From positions 124,001 through 188,000 of the forward strand of contig NZ_MAQW01000001.1 in assembly GCF_001682855.1 (NCBI RefSeq): a stretch of 64,000 bases of DNA. The letters are read 5' to 3'. Positions within the stretch are counted from its first letter, which is position 1; each line of letters begins with the position of its first letter. Origin of the DNA: Bacillus sp. FJAT-27264. Lineage in GTDB: Bacteria > Bacillota > Bacilli > Paenibacillales > Paenibacillaceae. Made by a program: the position numbers and the translations under genes. Positions 44,779 through 56,082 of this stretch are shown here, piece after piece. The notes under the pieces were generated by a model that saw nothing but the letters and a program-made list of their open reading frames with translations, did no database searches and was not told the origin of the DNA.

Positions 44779-46266
44779 TTAGACAAGTACTGTGGAACCC
44801 ATCAGGAATTTGTCAACTTCGCGGGCAGCTGCGCGACCTTCGTTAATCGCCCATACCACCAAGCTTTGTCCACGGCGCATATCACCCGCAGCAAATACTT
44901 TCTCCACATTGGTGTTGAACTTGCCATAACGTGCCTTCACGTTCGTGCGACGATCCGTTTCCAGATCCAACGCCTGAACCAGATCTTGTTCGGGTCCGTC
45001 AAAACCAATCGCAATCAATGCCAGCTGAGCAGGATAAACCGCTTCTGTGCCCGGCACTGGCTGATAGATTTTACGTCCTGTCTCATCAACGATCCGACGG
45101 ATTTGCACAGTGTGCAGCTCCTTCAAATTCCCCTCTTCATCCCCAACAAACTTGGTCGTCATGATCGAGAACTCACGCGGGTCATCGCCGAATACGGCTT
45201 TGGCTTCCTGTTGTGCATAATCAAGGGTATACACATTCGGGAACTGCGGCCAAGGGTTAGCAATCGGATCACGTTCCAGTGGAGCCTTCTCATGCGTACC
45301 AAACTGGGTGATGCTGTTACAGCCATGGCGAAGCGATGTAGCAACACAGTCGGAACCAGTATCTCCGCCGCCCAGAACAACAACGTCCTTGCCGGCAGCC
45401 GATACGAAGTCGCCATCTTCCAGATTGGAACTCAGATAGCTCTTGATCGTTCCGTTCAGGTAATCCATTGCATACATAACGCCCTTCAGGTCACTACCTT
45501 CGACGTTGAACTGACGCGCCTTGGTCGCTCCGCCACAAAGTACAACTGCGTCGAACTCGTCCACCAGCTGTTGTGCCGGGATATCCTTACCAATCTCAGT
45601 ATTCACTACAAAATTCACACCTTCAGCAGCAAGGAGATCCACACGACGCTGCACTACACGTTTATCCAGCTTCATAGTTGGAATACCGTAAGTCAGAAGT
45701 CCGCCGACACGATCGCTGCGCTCGTATACCGTAACGGTATGTCCCGCTTTGTTCAACTGTGCTGCTGCTGCAAGACCTGCCGGACCAGAACCAACGATTG
45801 CAACAGTCTTGCCCGTACGTTTCTCCGGAGGTGTCGGTACCACCCAGCCCTCTTCAAAGCCCTTGTCAATTATCGCCAGCTCGATAGTCTTGATCGTAAC
45901 CGGCTGGCCAATCAGGCCGACCGTACATGAGCCTTCACAAGGAGCTGGACAGATGCTGCCGGTGAATTCAGGAAAATTATTCGTCTTGTGCAGGCGCTCC
46001 AGCGCTTCCCGCCACAACCCGCGATACACCAGATTATTCCATTCCGGAATCAGGTTGTGTACAGGACAACCTGAAGTTCCGCCAGCCATATCAATACCGG
46101 TATGACAATAAGGGGTTCCGCAATCCATGCAGCGTGCACCCTGTGTCCGAAGCTCGTCCTCGGATAAATGGTGGTGGAACTCCTCCCAATCTTTTACCCG
46201 CTGCTCAGGATCACGATCACCTGGGAGCTGGCGTTTATACTCCATAAAACCTGTAGGTGTAGACAT
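44779..46266 (-). CDS. gltD: Glutamate synthase (NADPH) small subunit
   Basis: 495 residues. The N-terminal iron-sulfur part has [19 protein letters not shown] and [12 protein letters not shown] and NADPH Rossmann motifs follow ([38 protein letters not shown]). The subunit passes electrons from NADPH to the large GltB subunit, which converts glutamine and 2-oxoglutarate to glutamate. No gltB is next to it in this window, unlike the usual gltAB/BD operon. A GGGGG site precedes ATG 46266. Confidence 0.93.
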   Translation of the reverse strand: MSTPTGFMEYKRQLPGDRDPEQRVKDWEEFHHHLSEDELRTQGARCMDCGTPYCHTGIDMAGGTSGCPVHNLIPEWNNLVYRGLWREALERLHKTNNFPEFTGSICPAPCEGSCTVGLIGQPVTIKTIELAIIDKGFEEGWVVPTPPEKRTGKTVAIVGSGPAGLAAAAQLNKAGHTVTVYERSDRVGGLLTYGIPTMKLDKRVVQRRVDLLAAEGVNFVVNTEIGKDIPAQQLVDEFDAVVLCGGATKARQFNVEGSDLKGVMYAMDYLNGTIKSYLSSNLEDGDFVSAAGKDVVVLGGGDTGSDCVATSLRHGCNSITQFGTHEKAPLERDPIANPWPQFPNVYTLDYAQQEAKAVFGDDPREFSIMTTKFVGDEEGNLKELHTVQIRRIVDETGRKIYQPVPGTEAVYPAQLALIAIGFDGPEQDLVQALDLETDRRTNVKARYGKFNTNVEKVFAAGDMRRGQSLVVWAINEGRAAAREVDKFLMGSTVLV

Positions 46267-46489
46267 GTTTACGTTTCCCCCATCCGTTCTCTTCGTGTTG
46301 ATATCTATAGTTTATTGTAGCATACCTGTGGCTTAATGATGTCGTGAACAGTGCAACTTTAGTCCTGTGCATTCTATCGTTTAGCAATTTCTAATTTTAA
46401 TAATATTAGCATTCCAGACTTTTGCACTGTAATGGATTAATCTGCTGATTATTTGTACTATTTCACATGTTGTGTTAGAGAAAACGCTT

Positions 46490-46987
46490 TTACGCCAGCT
46501 CCGTACGTTCATAAACTACAAAACGGTAATCATACGGATTCTTCTCATCTTTGATCCCCAGCGTACTGGAAACTTCCTTCCATTCATCCCAATTCACATC
46601 TGGAAAGAAGGTATCCCCGTCAAAATCATGCTCAATGCGGGTCACGATCAGCTTGTCTGCATAAGGCAGTACGATTCGGTAAATCTCGGCTCCGCCGATG
46701 ATCATCAACTCATCCGTACGCTTCGCAGCTTGCAGTGCCTCCTCAAGTGTATGTACCACTTCAGCCCCTTCAGCAGTAAAGCTGTGATCTCTGGTCAGCA
46801 CAATACTCGTTCTACCTTTCAGCGGCTTACCGCCTAACGAATCCCATGTTTTGCGGCCCATCAGCATTGTTTTCCCCATCGTTTCGCTCTTGAAAAAAGC
46901 AAAATCCCGCGGCAAATGCCAGGGCATACTGTTATCCTTGCCGATCACACCTTTAATGTCCATGGCCCAGATCATGCTGATGCTCAT
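46490..46987 (-). CDS. dfrA: Dihydrofolate reductase
   Basis: 165 residues. SMIWAMDIKGVIGKDNSMPW at the start, the PW-HLPRD motif, GRKTWDSLGGKPLKGR, LMIIGGAEIYRI and FFPDVNWDEW. It reduces dihydrofolate to tetrahydrofolate with NADPH. Start ATG 46987 has AAAGGAG eight bases upstream. It lies 25 bases after thyA, the reaction that produces dihydrofolate, so the two form an operon. Confidence 0.94.
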   Translation of the reverse strand: MSISMIWAMDIKGVIGKDNSMPWHLPRDFAFFKSETMGKTMLMGRKTWDSLGGKPLKGRTSIVLTRDHSFTAEGAEVVHTLEEALQAAKRTDELMIIGGAEIYRIVLPYADKLIVTRIEHDFDGDTFFPDVNWDEWKEVSSTLGIKDEKNPYDYRFVVYERTELA

Positions 46988-47012
46988 TTCCATCTCTCCT
47001 TTCACTTCGATG

Positions 47013-47807
47013 TTAGATCGCTACCGGTGCCTTGATTCCCGGATGATGCTGATAGCCTTCAAACTCAAAGTCCTCAAAAACATAATCGAAAATACTGTCC
47101 GGCTTTCTGAGAATATTCAGCTTCGGCAGTGGATACGGTTCTCTCTGCAACTGTGTCGCTACTTGTTCCAAATGATTTGTATAAATATGCACATCCGCAC
47201 CCGACCAAATGAACTCACCGACTTCCAGTCCGGTCTGCTGGGCGACCATATGGGTCAGCAGCGCATAGCTGGCAATATTGAATGGCAGACCAAGGAACGT
47301 GTCCACAGAGCGCATGGTGAGCATACAGGACAGCTTTCCACCTGCTACATAGAACTGGAATACAAAGTGACACGGTGGCAGCTTCATGTTCTCGATCTCG
47401 CCTACGTTCCAGGCACTAACAATGTGTCTGCGTGAGTCAGGATTGTTTTTAATTGCCTCGATAACATTCGTAATCTGGTCGATATGCCCTCCATCTGCAC
47501 TCTCCCAGGCTCTCCACTGTGAACCGTAAACAGGTCCCAAATTGCCGTTCTCATCCGCCCATTCGTCCCAGATGGAGACACCGTTCTCCTTGAGATAAGA
47601 GATATTAGTCTCGCCTTTCAGGAACCAAAGCAGTTCATGTACTACCGATTTCAAATGGATGCGCTTGGTGGTTACCAGCGGGAAGCCTTTGCTCAAGTCA
47701 AACCTCAATTGTCGTCCAAAAACAGACTTAGTTCCTGTCCCTGTCCGGTCACTTTTTTCCACCCCGTTGTCCAAAACATCCTGAAGTAATTCCAAATAAT
47801 TGCGCAA
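47013..47807 (-). CDS. thyA: Thymidylate synthase
   Basis: 264 residues, standard short ThyA. The active-site Cys is in [12 protein letters not shown]; other signatures are [42 protein letters not shown] and [17 protein letters not shown]. It methylates dUMP to dTMP using methylene-tetrahydrofolate. The start is TTG 47807, with GAGGGGCG upstream. It is the first gene of the thyA-dfrA operon. Confidence 0.95.
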   Translation of the reverse strand: MRNYLELLQDVLDNGVEKSDRTGTGTKSVFGRQLRFDLSKGFPLVTTKRIHLKSVVHELLWFLKGETNISYLKENGVSIWDEWADENGNLGPVYGSQWRAWESADGGHIDQITNVIEAIKNNPDSRRHIVSAWNVGEIENMKLPPCHFVFQFYVAGGKLSCMLTMRSVDTFLGLPFNIASYALLTHMVAQQTGLEVGEFIWSGADVHIYTNHLEQVATQLQREPYPLPKLNILRKPDSIFDYVFEDFEFEGYQHHPGIKAPVAI

Positions 47808-48306
47808 AGTTTAACGCCCCTCTTCTTTGATGACATTACATATAAGGTTCTCTCATTTGCTTTTGTTTAACCTTGAATATGCCTTTCGAGAAACGTAAAG
47901 CCGCTCCTAAAGGAGCAGCTCTTCATTTCATCCGTTCTATTAGTTTACCACGACCTGATCCTGCTTGTAACTTGCCAAACTGTAGAAAACGAGAAAAACA
48001 GAACCGTTTCGCTACCTTTTTTGCAGTATTTTGAGAAAAGCTCTTACGATAAAAGTACGATCCGCCAACCCTTATAACCACAGGTGCAGATCGCCCTTGC
48101 AGCTTCCTATACTTTTCATAAGAGGTCCTTGCATATCAGTCATATTGATCACTCAACCGTTCAGGAGTGCCTGTGAGCTTCTTTTTGCCTAACATACGTT
48201 AATAGGGCCCCATACCCTTAAATGTCCTTGAGGAGAGTGCTGATGTGGCTTCAGAAGTGACCGAGGAGTGTTTGAATTGATCCTAAATGCATAACATGAA
48301 CCAGCC
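47808..48306. other. Intergenic, no gene seen
   Basis: About 500 bases upstream of thyA without a convincing coding frame. A short hairpin GCTCCTAAAGGAGC near 47913-47926 could be a weak terminator. The rest may be decayed sequence linked to the broken carboxypeptidase gene; no motif was recognised. Confidence 0.5.
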
Positions 48307-48552
48307 TTATTCAGTAATGTTTAGTTCAATCTTTAGTACACTTGCATGTAAGCTTGCCTGACCGCCTACGGGAAAAGTAATCATGGGAGAAGTGTGTCCG
48401 AAGTCTACATCTGCTATAACGGGGAGGTGTCCCAGCTCCTGTTTACTCTTGATTATTTTGATCAGGAGCTCTCTTGTCATACCTGAACCCTTTTGAAATC
48501 TGCCGATAGCGATGCCTTTTATCTGCTCAAAGCATAATAATACGTACTTCAT
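48307..48552 (-). pseudogene. LD-carboxypeptidase (S66) C-terminal remnant
   Basis: 81 residues. KGIAIGRFQKGSGMTRELLI, PVIADVDFGHTSPMITFPVG and GGQASL match the C-terminal quarter of MccF/LD-carboxypeptidase proteins, including the His of the GHT motif. The catalytic Ser domain (about 250 residues) is absent and no upstream frame supplies it. The gene is therefore a remnant. It lies in front of the thyA gap. Confidence 0.85.
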
Positions 48553-48619
48553 CGCCAGCTTGTAGCTTGTCTGCTCTCATGAGGATCACTTCCCAATCAT
48601 TATTCAGCTTTAATCTGCT

Positions 48620-49303
48620 TTATTCGGTTTTCCTGGCCTTCCAAATATACCTGTACTCCCTCACACCCAACCGACCATCGATTACATGTGCTTTAATCTT
48701 GTTCTCCAATTCTTTGCCATTGTTGGGGTCTGTATAATCCGGGTTGCCAGGAATACCGGAAATAAATTTTGCAAATTCTTTTTCATCTGGAAAATAGGAG
48801 ACCTCATCATGGAACTCTTCAATCTCTATATGTATAAATCCATTAGCCTCTAGCCGCTCTCTGACCTTGTCTAATGCGCCCGAATGAATTCCGAACACCT
48901 TTCCTCCTGGACGTAAGATCCGGCTGTGGTTCAAGACAGAGGTAGGTCCTCTGCGATCGTAAATGAGGTCAAATTGGTGATCGACAAAGGGCAGCTTATT
49001 TTTGGTCGAAGACCAGAAAAACTGGAGATTGGGTACCTGCTCTTGGATGAGAAGTCTTTGGGCGATATTAATCATTTCCACGGAGTTATCGAAGCCTATG
49101 AGCGAATTAGTGTATTCCGCCATCCGTATAGTAAAATCCCCATGGCCACAACCCGCATCAAGCACTGAATCAAAGCCCGGCAGCATCTCAATCAATCTTC
49201 GCTCAAATATAGGTTCAGCCGATATCCCTTCTGTATAAAAAACAGCGTTATTCCTATACCCGCCATTCCTTCTGGCGATCTCATCATACCAGTCCATCCC
49301 CAC
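48620..49303 (-). CDS. Class I SAM-dependent methyltransferase
   Basis: 227 residues. Motif I FDSVLDAGCGHGDFTIRMAE, motif II acid in LIGFDNSVEMINIAQ, then FDLIYDRRGPTSVLNHSRIL. RRGP after the post-II strand suggests a relative of rRNA/small-molecule methyltransferases, but the target is unknown. AGGAGG stands seven bases before GTG 49303; ATG 49309 is too close to that site. No functional link to its neighbours is visible. Confidence 0.88.
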   Translation of the reverse strand: MGMDWYDEIARRNGGYRNNAVFYTEGISAEPIFERRLIEMLPGFDSVLDAGCGHGDFTIRMAEYTNSLIGFDNSVEMINIAQRLLIQEQVPNLQFFWSSTKNKLPFVDHQFDLIYDRRGPTSVLNHSRILRPGGKVFGIHSGALDKVRERLEANGFIHIEIEEFHDEVSYFPDEKEFAKFISGIPGNPDYTDPNNGKELENKIKAHVIDGRLGVREYRYIWKARKTE

Positions 49304-49366
49304 GTTCATCCCTCCTGTTGATCATGCGTTTATCCAGTTTATCGCCCCAGCTAAATTTTGGAAAAC

Positions 49367-49406
49367 AAAAAAGAGAGCAAAGACGCAATATGCGTCCTCG
49401 CTCTCT
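49367..49406 (-). terminator. Rho-independent terminator of the pdh operon
   Basis: AGAGAGC (49372-49378) and GCTCTCT (49400-49406) plus inner GACGCA/TGCGTC pairing; the minus strand continues TTTTTTG. Confidence 0.88.
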
Positions 49407-49438
49407 TCAGCAGCCTGACATACAGGCCGATTGTTATA

Positions 49439-50851
49439 CTATTTCAAGATGTGAATCGGATGACCTTCAACCAGTTCAGCCGCTTCCATGACGATTTCGC
49501 CAAGGGTTGGGTGAGCGTGGATTGTAAGAGCGATATCTTCGAGCGTAGCGCCCATTTCAATAGCCAGACCCAGCTCAGCAATCAGGTTAGAAGCTTCGAT
49601 ACCGACGATTTGCGCGCCGAGTACAAGGTTGTTCTCGCTGTTAGCCACAATTTTGATGAAGCCTTCCGCACCGTTCAGGGAGACTGCACGTCCATTGCCC
49701 GCGAACGGGAACTTGCCGCTCTTCACTTTGTAGCCTTTATCCTTAGCTTCTTTCTCAGTCAAGCCAACGCTGGAGCACTCAGGATCAGTGAAGACAACAG
49801 CCGGAATGACTTTGTAGTCAACAACGGATGTGTGTCCTGCGATCGCTTCTGCGGCAACTTTACCTTCGTAAGAGGCTTTGTGAGCCAGAGCCAGACCAGG
49901 AACAATGTCCCCGATAGCGAAGATGTGTGGAATGTTAGTGCGTCCTTGGTGGTCAACTTTGATCAGACCGCGCTCGTCCAGCTCAACGCCGATAAGGTCC
50001 AGACCAAGCTCACCATCCGTGTTTGGACGACGGCCAACGGTAACAAGCAAATAATCTGCAGTAACTTCTTTGGACTCGCCGCCCACAGAGTACTTCACGG
50101 TAACTTCCTTGTCGTTTTGTACAGCACTCTCAGCTTTAGCATTTGTAACGATCTCGATGCCAGTCTTCGCCATGTTCTTGGCTACCAGACGAGTCATGTC
50201 TTTGTCGAAGCCAGGAAGAACAGTATCCAGACCTTCGATGATAGTTACTTTAGTGCCGAATTTAGAGTACATTTGACCCAGCTCAGCACCGATGTAGCCG
50301 CCGCCGATAACGATCAGGCTCTTCGGAATTTCCGGAAGCTCAAGCGCTTCAGTGGAAGACAGAATACGACCACCGAATGGGAATGGTTTCAGTTCGATTG
50401 GACGGGAACCTGTAGCAATGATGCAGTTCTTGAAACGGTAACGCGGAGATTCGTGATCGTTGAATACCCGTGCTTCGGTTTCGCTGATGAACATGCACTC
50501 ACCGTTGAATACTTCGATCTTGTTGCCTTTCAGAAGGCCAGCTACGCCAGTAGTCATTTGCTTAACGACTTTGTTCTTGAACTCTTGAGTTTTAGAGAAA
50601 TCCACTTTAACGTTATCAGCTGTTACACCGTAAACGTCAGCATGTTGTGCAGATTCAAAAGAGTGAGCTGCAGCGATCAGTGCTTTGGACGGAATACAAC
50701 CACGGTTCAAACATACGCCGCCGAGTTCCGATTTGTCTACGATAAGCACTTTTTGACCAAGCTGAGCAGCACGAATGGCTGCTACATATCCGCCGGGACC
50801 TGCACCAATGACCAATGTATCAATATCGAGTGAAGCGTCTCCCACTACCAT
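49439..50851 (-). CDS. pdhD: Dihydrolipoamide dehydrogenase (E3)
   Basis: 470 residues. FAD motif VIGAGPGGYVAAIRAAQLGQ, redox disulfide GGVCLNRGCIPSKALI, NAD motif VIGGGYIGAELGQMYSKFG, FAIGDIVPGLALAHKAS, and the catalytic HAHPTLGE at the C-terminus. It reoxidises dihydrolipoyl-E2 with NAD. GGAGGTG precedes ATG 50851, four bases after the E2 stop. It is the last gene of the pdh operon. Confidence 0.96.
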   Translation of the reverse strand: MVVGDASLDIDTLVIGAGPGGYVAAIRAAQLGQKVLIVDKSELGGVCLNRGCIPSKALIAAAHSFESAQHADVYGVTADNVKVDFSKTQEFKNKVVKQMTTGVAGLLKGNKIEVFNGECMFISETEARVFNDHESPRYRFKNCIIATGSRPIELKPFPFGGRILSSTEALELPEIPKSLIVIGGGYIGAELGQMYSKFGTKVTIIEGLDTVLPGFDKDMTRLVAKNMAKTGIEIVTNAKAESAVQNDKEVTVKYSVGGESKEVTADYLLVTVGRRPNTDGELGLDLIGVELDERGLIKVDHQGRTNIPHIFAIGDIVPGLALAHKASYEGKVAAEAIAGHTSVVDYKVIPAVVFTDPECSSVGLTEKEAKDKGYKVKSGKFPFAGNGRAVSLNGAEGFIKIVANSENNLVLGAQIVGIEASNLIAELGLAIEMGATLEDIALTIHAHPTLGEIVMEAAELVEGHPIHILK

Positions 50852-50855
50852 ATTA

Positions 50856-52187
50856 TTACACCTCCATAACTAGCATATCAGGATTAGCAAGCAATGTTTT
50901 AATGTAGTTCATGAAATTCTGTGCTGTTGCGCCATCGATAATACGGTGGTCAAAGCTCAGGGACAATGCCATTACAGGAGCAGCTACGATTTCACCGTTC
51001 TTAACAACTGGTTTCTCAGTGATACGGCCAGTACCCAAGATCGCAACTTCAGGGAAGTTGATGATTGGAGTAAAGAACATACCGCCTGCGGAACCGATGT
51101 TGGAGATCGAGATGGTGCTGCCTTTCATTTCGTTCGGAGTCAGCTTGCCTTCACGACCACGCAGAGCAAGGTCACTAATGGCGCTAGCAATCATCCAGAT
51201 GCTCTTACGGTCAGCATCTTTGATAACTGGAACGATCAGGCCGTTATCAGTATCTGTTGCAATACCAACGTTGTAGTATTTCTTGTAGACAATTTCGTTG
51301 GACTCTTCGTCAATCGAAGCGTTAAGCGCAGGGAATTGACGGGAAGCTGCAACGAGTGCCTTCACGATGAACGGAAGATAAGTTACCTTCACGCCTTTTT
51401 TCTCAGCTACAGGTTTCATGCGGGCACGGAATGCTACCAGTTCAGTTACGTCTACTTCGTCCATGATCGTAACGTGTGGTGCAGTGTAAGCCGATTTAAC
51501 CATAGCGTTCGAGATTGCTTTGCGGATACCTTTGAATGGTACGCGCTCTTCTTCCAGGCTCACGTTGCCTGCAGAAGCCGCTGCTGCCGGTGCAGCTTTC
51601 TCTTCAGTCTTAGGCGCTTCAGCAGAAACTGCTGCTGCCGGTGCTGCTAAAGAACCACCGTTTTGGAAGGCTTCAACATCCTCACGAGTGATTTTGCCAC
51701 TCTTACCAGTACCATTAACTTTGGAGATGTCTACACCCTGTTCACGAGCGAATTTACGCACGCTTGGTGTAGCCAGTACGTCACGGTCAGGAGCTGGTAC
51801 AGAACCAGCAGCTGCTCCGCCTTCTTTAGCGTCAGCAGGGCTGCTTGCCGCTGGAGAAGAAGTTGTATCTGCACTGCCTTTTGCCGCGTCAGCTTCTTGG
51901 GAACCATGCTCTTCAGCGTGGCCACCTTCATGCACAGGAATGTCACCTTCTGCATCAATTACCGCAACAGTTTGGCCTACGCGGAACACGTCGCCATCCT
52001 TTGCCAGTACTTCAAGCACGGTACCGTTTACTGGACAAGGAACTTCTACTACGGCCTTGTCGTTTTGTACTTCCAAAATGATATCTTCATCGGTTACTTT
52101 ATCGCCGACTTTGATATGCACTTTAATAATTTCACCTTCATGCAGGCCTTCGCCAAGCTCAGGGAACGGGTAGTTGTATTTAGCCAC
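50856..52187 (-). CDS. pdhC: Dihydrolipoamide acetyltransferase (E2)
   Basis: 443 residues. One lipoyl domain (residues 1-80) with the lipoylated Lys at 44 in [10 protein letters not shown]; an Ala/Pro/Glu-rich linker; a peripheral-subunit-binding domain ([20 protein letters not shown]); a second Ala-rich linker; and a catalytic domain ending with [15 protein letters not shown] (active-site His and Asp). It moves the acetyl group to CoA. GTG 52187 is the likely start (AGGAGG nine bases upstream, MAKYNYPF N-terminus). Confidence 0.96.
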   Translation of the reverse strand: MAKYNYPFPELGEGLHEGEIIKVHIKVGDKVTDEDIILEVQNDKAVVEVPCPVNGTVLEVLAKDGDVFRVGQTVAVIDAEGDIPVHEGGHAEEHGSQEADAAKGSADTTSSPAASSPADAKEGGAAAGSVPAPDRDVLATPSVRKFAREQGVDISKVNGTGKSGKITREDVEAFQNGGSLAAPAAAVSAEAPKTEEKAAPAAAASAGNVSLEEERVPFKGIRKAISNAMVKSAYTAPHVTIMDEVDVTELVAFRARMKPVAEKKGVKVTYLPFIVKALVAASRQFPALNASIDEESNEIVYKKYYNVGIATDTDNGLIVPVIKDADRKSIWMIASAISDLALRGREGKLTPNEMKGSTISISNIGSAGGMFFTPIINFPEVAILGTGRITEKPVVKNGEIVAAPVMALSLSFDHRIIDGATAQNFMNYIKTLLANPDMLVMEV

Positions 52188-52233
52188 GTTCAAGTACCTC
52201 CTTAATGGTAATAGACTATGGGATGTGATTTAT

Positions 52234-53211
52234 TTAGAATTCCAGAACTTTCTTCACGCCTGCAATAACACGGGCAGGGTTAGGCAACCAAGTATCTTCG
52301 ATTTGCGCGAACGGATAAATTGTATCCGGTCCAGCTATACGAAGTACTGGAGCTTCCAAGTGCAGGATACCTTTTTCGTTGATTTGTGCAATAACTTCTG
52401 CAGCTACGCCGGAGCTCTTTTGAGCTTCTTGTACCACAATTGCACGGTTTGTTTTTTTCACGGATTCCATGATCGTGTCAATGTCGATCGGGCTAACGGT
52501 ACGCAGGTCGATAATTTCAGCCTGAATGCCTTCCTTCTCGAGTTGTTCAGCTGCTTTAGTAGCTGTGTGAACCATCAGGCCGTAAGCAATAATGGTAACA
52601 TCAGAACCTTCGCGAACTACATTGGCTTTACCAAGCTCAACGGTGTACTCACCTTCAGGCACTTCAGCGCGGAAAGCATGGTACAAGTTAAGGTGTTCCA
52701 TGAAGAATACCGGGTCGTTATCGCGGATCGAAGCGATCATAAGACCTTTAGCATCGTAAGGATTGGAAGGTACTACTACTTTAATACCCGGGCTTTGGGC
52801 AATCAAACCTTCCAGGGAGTCAGTGTGCAGCTCAGCCGCTTTAACACCGCCGCCAAATGGCGTACGGAATACGATTGGTGAGTTGTATTTGCCGCCGGAA
52901 CGGTAACGCATACGTGCTGCTTGAATTACGATTTGATCCAGAGCTTCATAAATAAAGCCGATAAATTGAATTTCTGCGATTGGACGGAAGCCTTGAATAC
53001 CAAGACCTACAGCCAGACCACCGATAGCGGACTCGGCCAGCGGCGTATCGAATACGCGATCTTCACCAAACTCTTTTTGCAGACCTTCAGTTGTGCGGAA
53101 TACGCCGCCTACATTACCAACATCTTCCCCAAAAACAAGGACGTTAGGATCACGATTCAGTTCAACGCGGATTGCGTCGCGGATCGCTTCTTTTAAGTTC
53201 ATTTGTGCCAT
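52234..53211 (-). CDS. pdhB: Pyruvate dehydrogenase E1 beta subunit
   Basis: 325 residues. [68 protein letters not shown] and the C-terminal [20 protein letters not shown]. With E1 alpha it decarboxylates pyruvate using thiamine diphosphate. A GGGGGATA site precedes ATG 53211. It lies 14 bases after pdhA. Confidence 0.96.
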   Translation of the reverse strand: MAQMNLKEAIRDAIRVELNRDPNVLVFGEDVGNVGGVFRTTEGLQKEFGEDRVFDTPLAESAIGGLAVGLGIQGFRPIAEIQFIGFIYEALDQIVIQAARMRYRSGGKYNSPIVFRTPFGGGVKAAELHTDSLEGLIAQSPGIKVVVPSNPYDAKGLMIASIRDNDPVFFMEHLNLYHAFRAEVPEGEYTVELGKANVVREGSDVTIIAYGLMVHTATKAAEQLEKEGIQAEIIDLRTVSPIDIDTIMESVKKTNRAIVVQEAQKSSGVAAEVIAQINEKGILHLEAPVLRIAGPDTIYPFAQIEDTWLPNPARVIAGVKKVLEF

Positions 53212-53225
53212 GCCTGTTATCCCCC

Positions 53226-54326
<1,101 letters not shown>

Positions 54327-54349
54327 TCAGTTGCCTCTGTTATAGAATT

Positions 54350-54379
54350 ATTATACACCTGTTTTATCTATTTCGTCAA
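54350..54379 (-). promoter_or_regulatory. Probable sigma-A promoter of pdhABCD
   Basis: On the minus strand, TTGACG (54374-54379) and TATAAT (54350-54355) are separated by 18 bases, about 57 bases before the pdhA start. Confidence 0.75.
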
Positions 54380-54391
54380 AGAAATACGCAT

Positions 54392-54415
54392 AAAATTTAT
54401 GTTTCCATAAATTTT
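54392..54415. promoter_or_regulatory. Inverted repeat just upstream of the pdh promoter
   Basis: AAAATTTATG (54392-54401) and CATAAATTTT (54406-54415) are perfect 10-bp arms around TTTC. It sits 12 bases upstream of the -35 box, so it may be an activator or repressor site; the factor is unknown. Confidence 0.55.
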
Positions 54416-54561
54416 GTATGTATAACAGGTTTAATTTAATTATATAACAGATGCCAATCATTTTGACAAGTAAATGATGTATGCCACATTTACCCCTTGG
54501 TAATATTATCGTATTGCCGTCGGGAATGCAAAATTCGACAAGAAAGGTGACAAGAACAGCT

Positions 54562-55287
54562 ATGAATGACTCTGTTTTTCTGAAACGTACAATTGTTAAA
54601 AAAACCGTGTGGAGCGAATCGCTGCAGGAGGAGCGCAAGCTGCGTATCTACCTCCCGCCCGGCTACAATGAAGTTCTCAGTTATCCCGTGGTCTACTGCC
54701 AGGATGGTGAAGAGTTCTTCAACTTCGGTCGAATCGCTACGCTGGCTGGCCAGCTGATTCTGGAAGAAGATGTCGAGCCCTTCATTATTGTAGGCGTTGA
54801 AGTCGACGTAAAGGTTAGAACCCAGGAATATGCGCCATTCGGCAACCGGTTTGAACAATACCTGTCTTGCTTTGCCGAAGAAATTATTCCCTTCATTGAA
54901 CATAATTATCCGGTACGGCGTACACCTGCGGAACGTATTCTGGCTGGTGATTCTCTGGGAGGCAGTGTGTCCCTCCATCTGGCCTTAGCTTATCCATCCA
55001 TATTTAACCGTATCCTCAGCCTTTCTGGTGCTTTTTATCCCGAGACCCGTGAAATGATCGAAGATGAAGAGGATCTCTCCTGGCTTACTATTAATATGGT
55101 AGTTGGACTACAGGAGACGGAATACAAAACGGATACAGGCGTCTATGACTTTGTTGATATGAACCGCAAGACGAAAGCGCTGCTTGAAGAGCGCGGAGCC
55201 ACGGTATCATACCGGGAGAAAGACGGCGTCCATCTCTGGGGATTCTGGCAGAAAGAACTGCCCGAATCGCTACTCTATTTCTTTTAA
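54562..55287 (+). CDS. Esterase family (alpha/beta hydrolase, PF00756 type)
   Basis: 241 residues. RKLRIYLPPGYNEVLSYPVV, YCQDGEEFFNFGRI, the nucleophile elbow in ILAGDSLGGSVSLHLALAYP (Ser after Asp), and a C-terminal His in GVHLWGFWQKELP. Relatives are Fes-like and S-formylglutathione esterases; the natural substrate is not clear. Start ATG 54562 (MNDSVFLKR) with AAAGGTG upstream; the frame is open further but without a site. It is divergent from the pdh operon. Confidence 0.88.
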   Translation: MNDSVFLKRTIVKKTVWSESLQEERKLRIYLPPGYNEVLSYPVVYCQDGEEFFNFGRIATLAGQLILEEDVEPFIIVGVEVDVKVRTQEYAPFGNRFEQYLSCFAEEIIPFIEHNYPVRRTPAERILAGDSLGGSVSLHLALAYPSIFNRILSLSGAFYPETREMIEDEEDLSWLTINMVVGLQETEYKTDTGVYDFVDMNRKTKALLEERGATVSYREKDGVHLWGFWQKELPESLLYFF

Positions 55288-55367
55288 ACACTTGAAACAG
55301 CCTTGAGACATGAAAAAATGAACATCATGAGAACAATATGTACATCCCCTGTGTGATTGCGCTTTCA

Positions 55368-55398
55368 GGGCGGTAGGGACAGAAACGGTCCCCCGCCC
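55368..55398. terminator. Hairpin between convergent genes, possible bidirectional terminator
   Basis: GGGCGG/CCGCCC and GGGAC/GTCCC stack into an 11-bp stem with a small bulge. It lies between the convergent esterase and phosphatase genes. There is no long T-run, so efficiency is unclear. Confidence 0.5.
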
Positions 55399-55439
55399 TT
55401 CTCAAGGACGGTTGTTCCGAATCTTAAAGCAAGCAAGGA

Positions 55440-55913
55440 TTAGAGCTTTTCGCTAACGATGGTGTCTAGCAGCACATTGCAGCCGGCATCCATCAGATCA
55501 TAGACCTGTTCAAAGTTTCCGGTAAAGTAAGGGTCCGGCACTTCGCGCAGTTCCTCCTCCGGGAGCAAGTCCATAAAGAACAACAGCTCGGCCTCTTCTC
55601 CGCCCTGGAGCTTCCGCACATTAGTTCCATTAGAGTTGTCCATACAAATGATATATTGATAGTTCTCAAAATCATCGCTGGACACCCGGCGAGCCTTCAT
55701 ACCCTCATAACTGATCCCATGCTGGTCCAGAATACGCCGCGTCCCTTCATGTGGAGGGTTGCCGATATGCCAATCCCCTGTTCCTGCAGAATCCACAGTA
55801 ATCGAACTGGACAAGCCGCGTTCATGGATCTTGTGGCGCAGCACAGCTTCAGCCATCGGCGAACGGCAAATATTGCCGAGACAAACAAACAGTACGTTTA
55901 CGATTTCACTCAC
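55440..55913 (-). CDS. Low-molecular-weight protein tyrosine phosphatase
   Basis: 157 residues. The P-loop is CLGNICRSPMAEAV (Cx5R), the YIICMDNSN motif follows, and the acid motif is VPDPYF near residue 133. Low-molecular-weight phosphatases act on phosphotyrosine, and in Firmicutes also on phosphoarginine. The start is ambiguous: GTG 55913 or TTG 55919, since the GGAGG lies right at the GTG. No tyrosine kinase gene is close. Confidence 0.93.
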   Translation of the reverse strand: MSEIVNVLFVCLGNICRSPMAEAVLRHKIHERGLSSSITVDSAGTGDWHIGNPPHEGTRRILDQHGISYEGMKARRVSSDDFENYQYIICMDNSNGTNVRKLQGGEEAELLFFMDLLPEEELREVPDPYFTGNFEQVYDLMDAGCNVLLDTIVSEKL

Positions 55914-56082
55914 CTCCAAATCTCTTTTCTATACAATCCAACAGCTTCCAGCATCTCGCTGGACACGCTATTCTTATTTTAGCGTTGTCCGGGGCAATTG
56001 TACAACCTTTCAAACTGCATTATACTTGATACTTGGTTCTGAATCAGAATCTTTAGAATTGTAAGGAAGGGGAGGATTAGTG

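Noticed and set aside
44866..45930. Plus-strand open frame (354 codons) opposite gltD
   Set aside because: Antisense shadow of gltD with no recognisable protein features.
49358..50833. Long plus-strand open frame (491 codons) opposite pdhD
   Set aside because: It is the mirror of a certain, well-conserved gene, has no domain and no ribosome site. Codon bias of pdhD leaves the opposite frame open.
51520..52205. Plus-strand open frames opposite the Ala/Pro-rich part of pdhC
   Set aside because: Low-complexity coding sequence keeps several frames open; pdhC is unambiguous.
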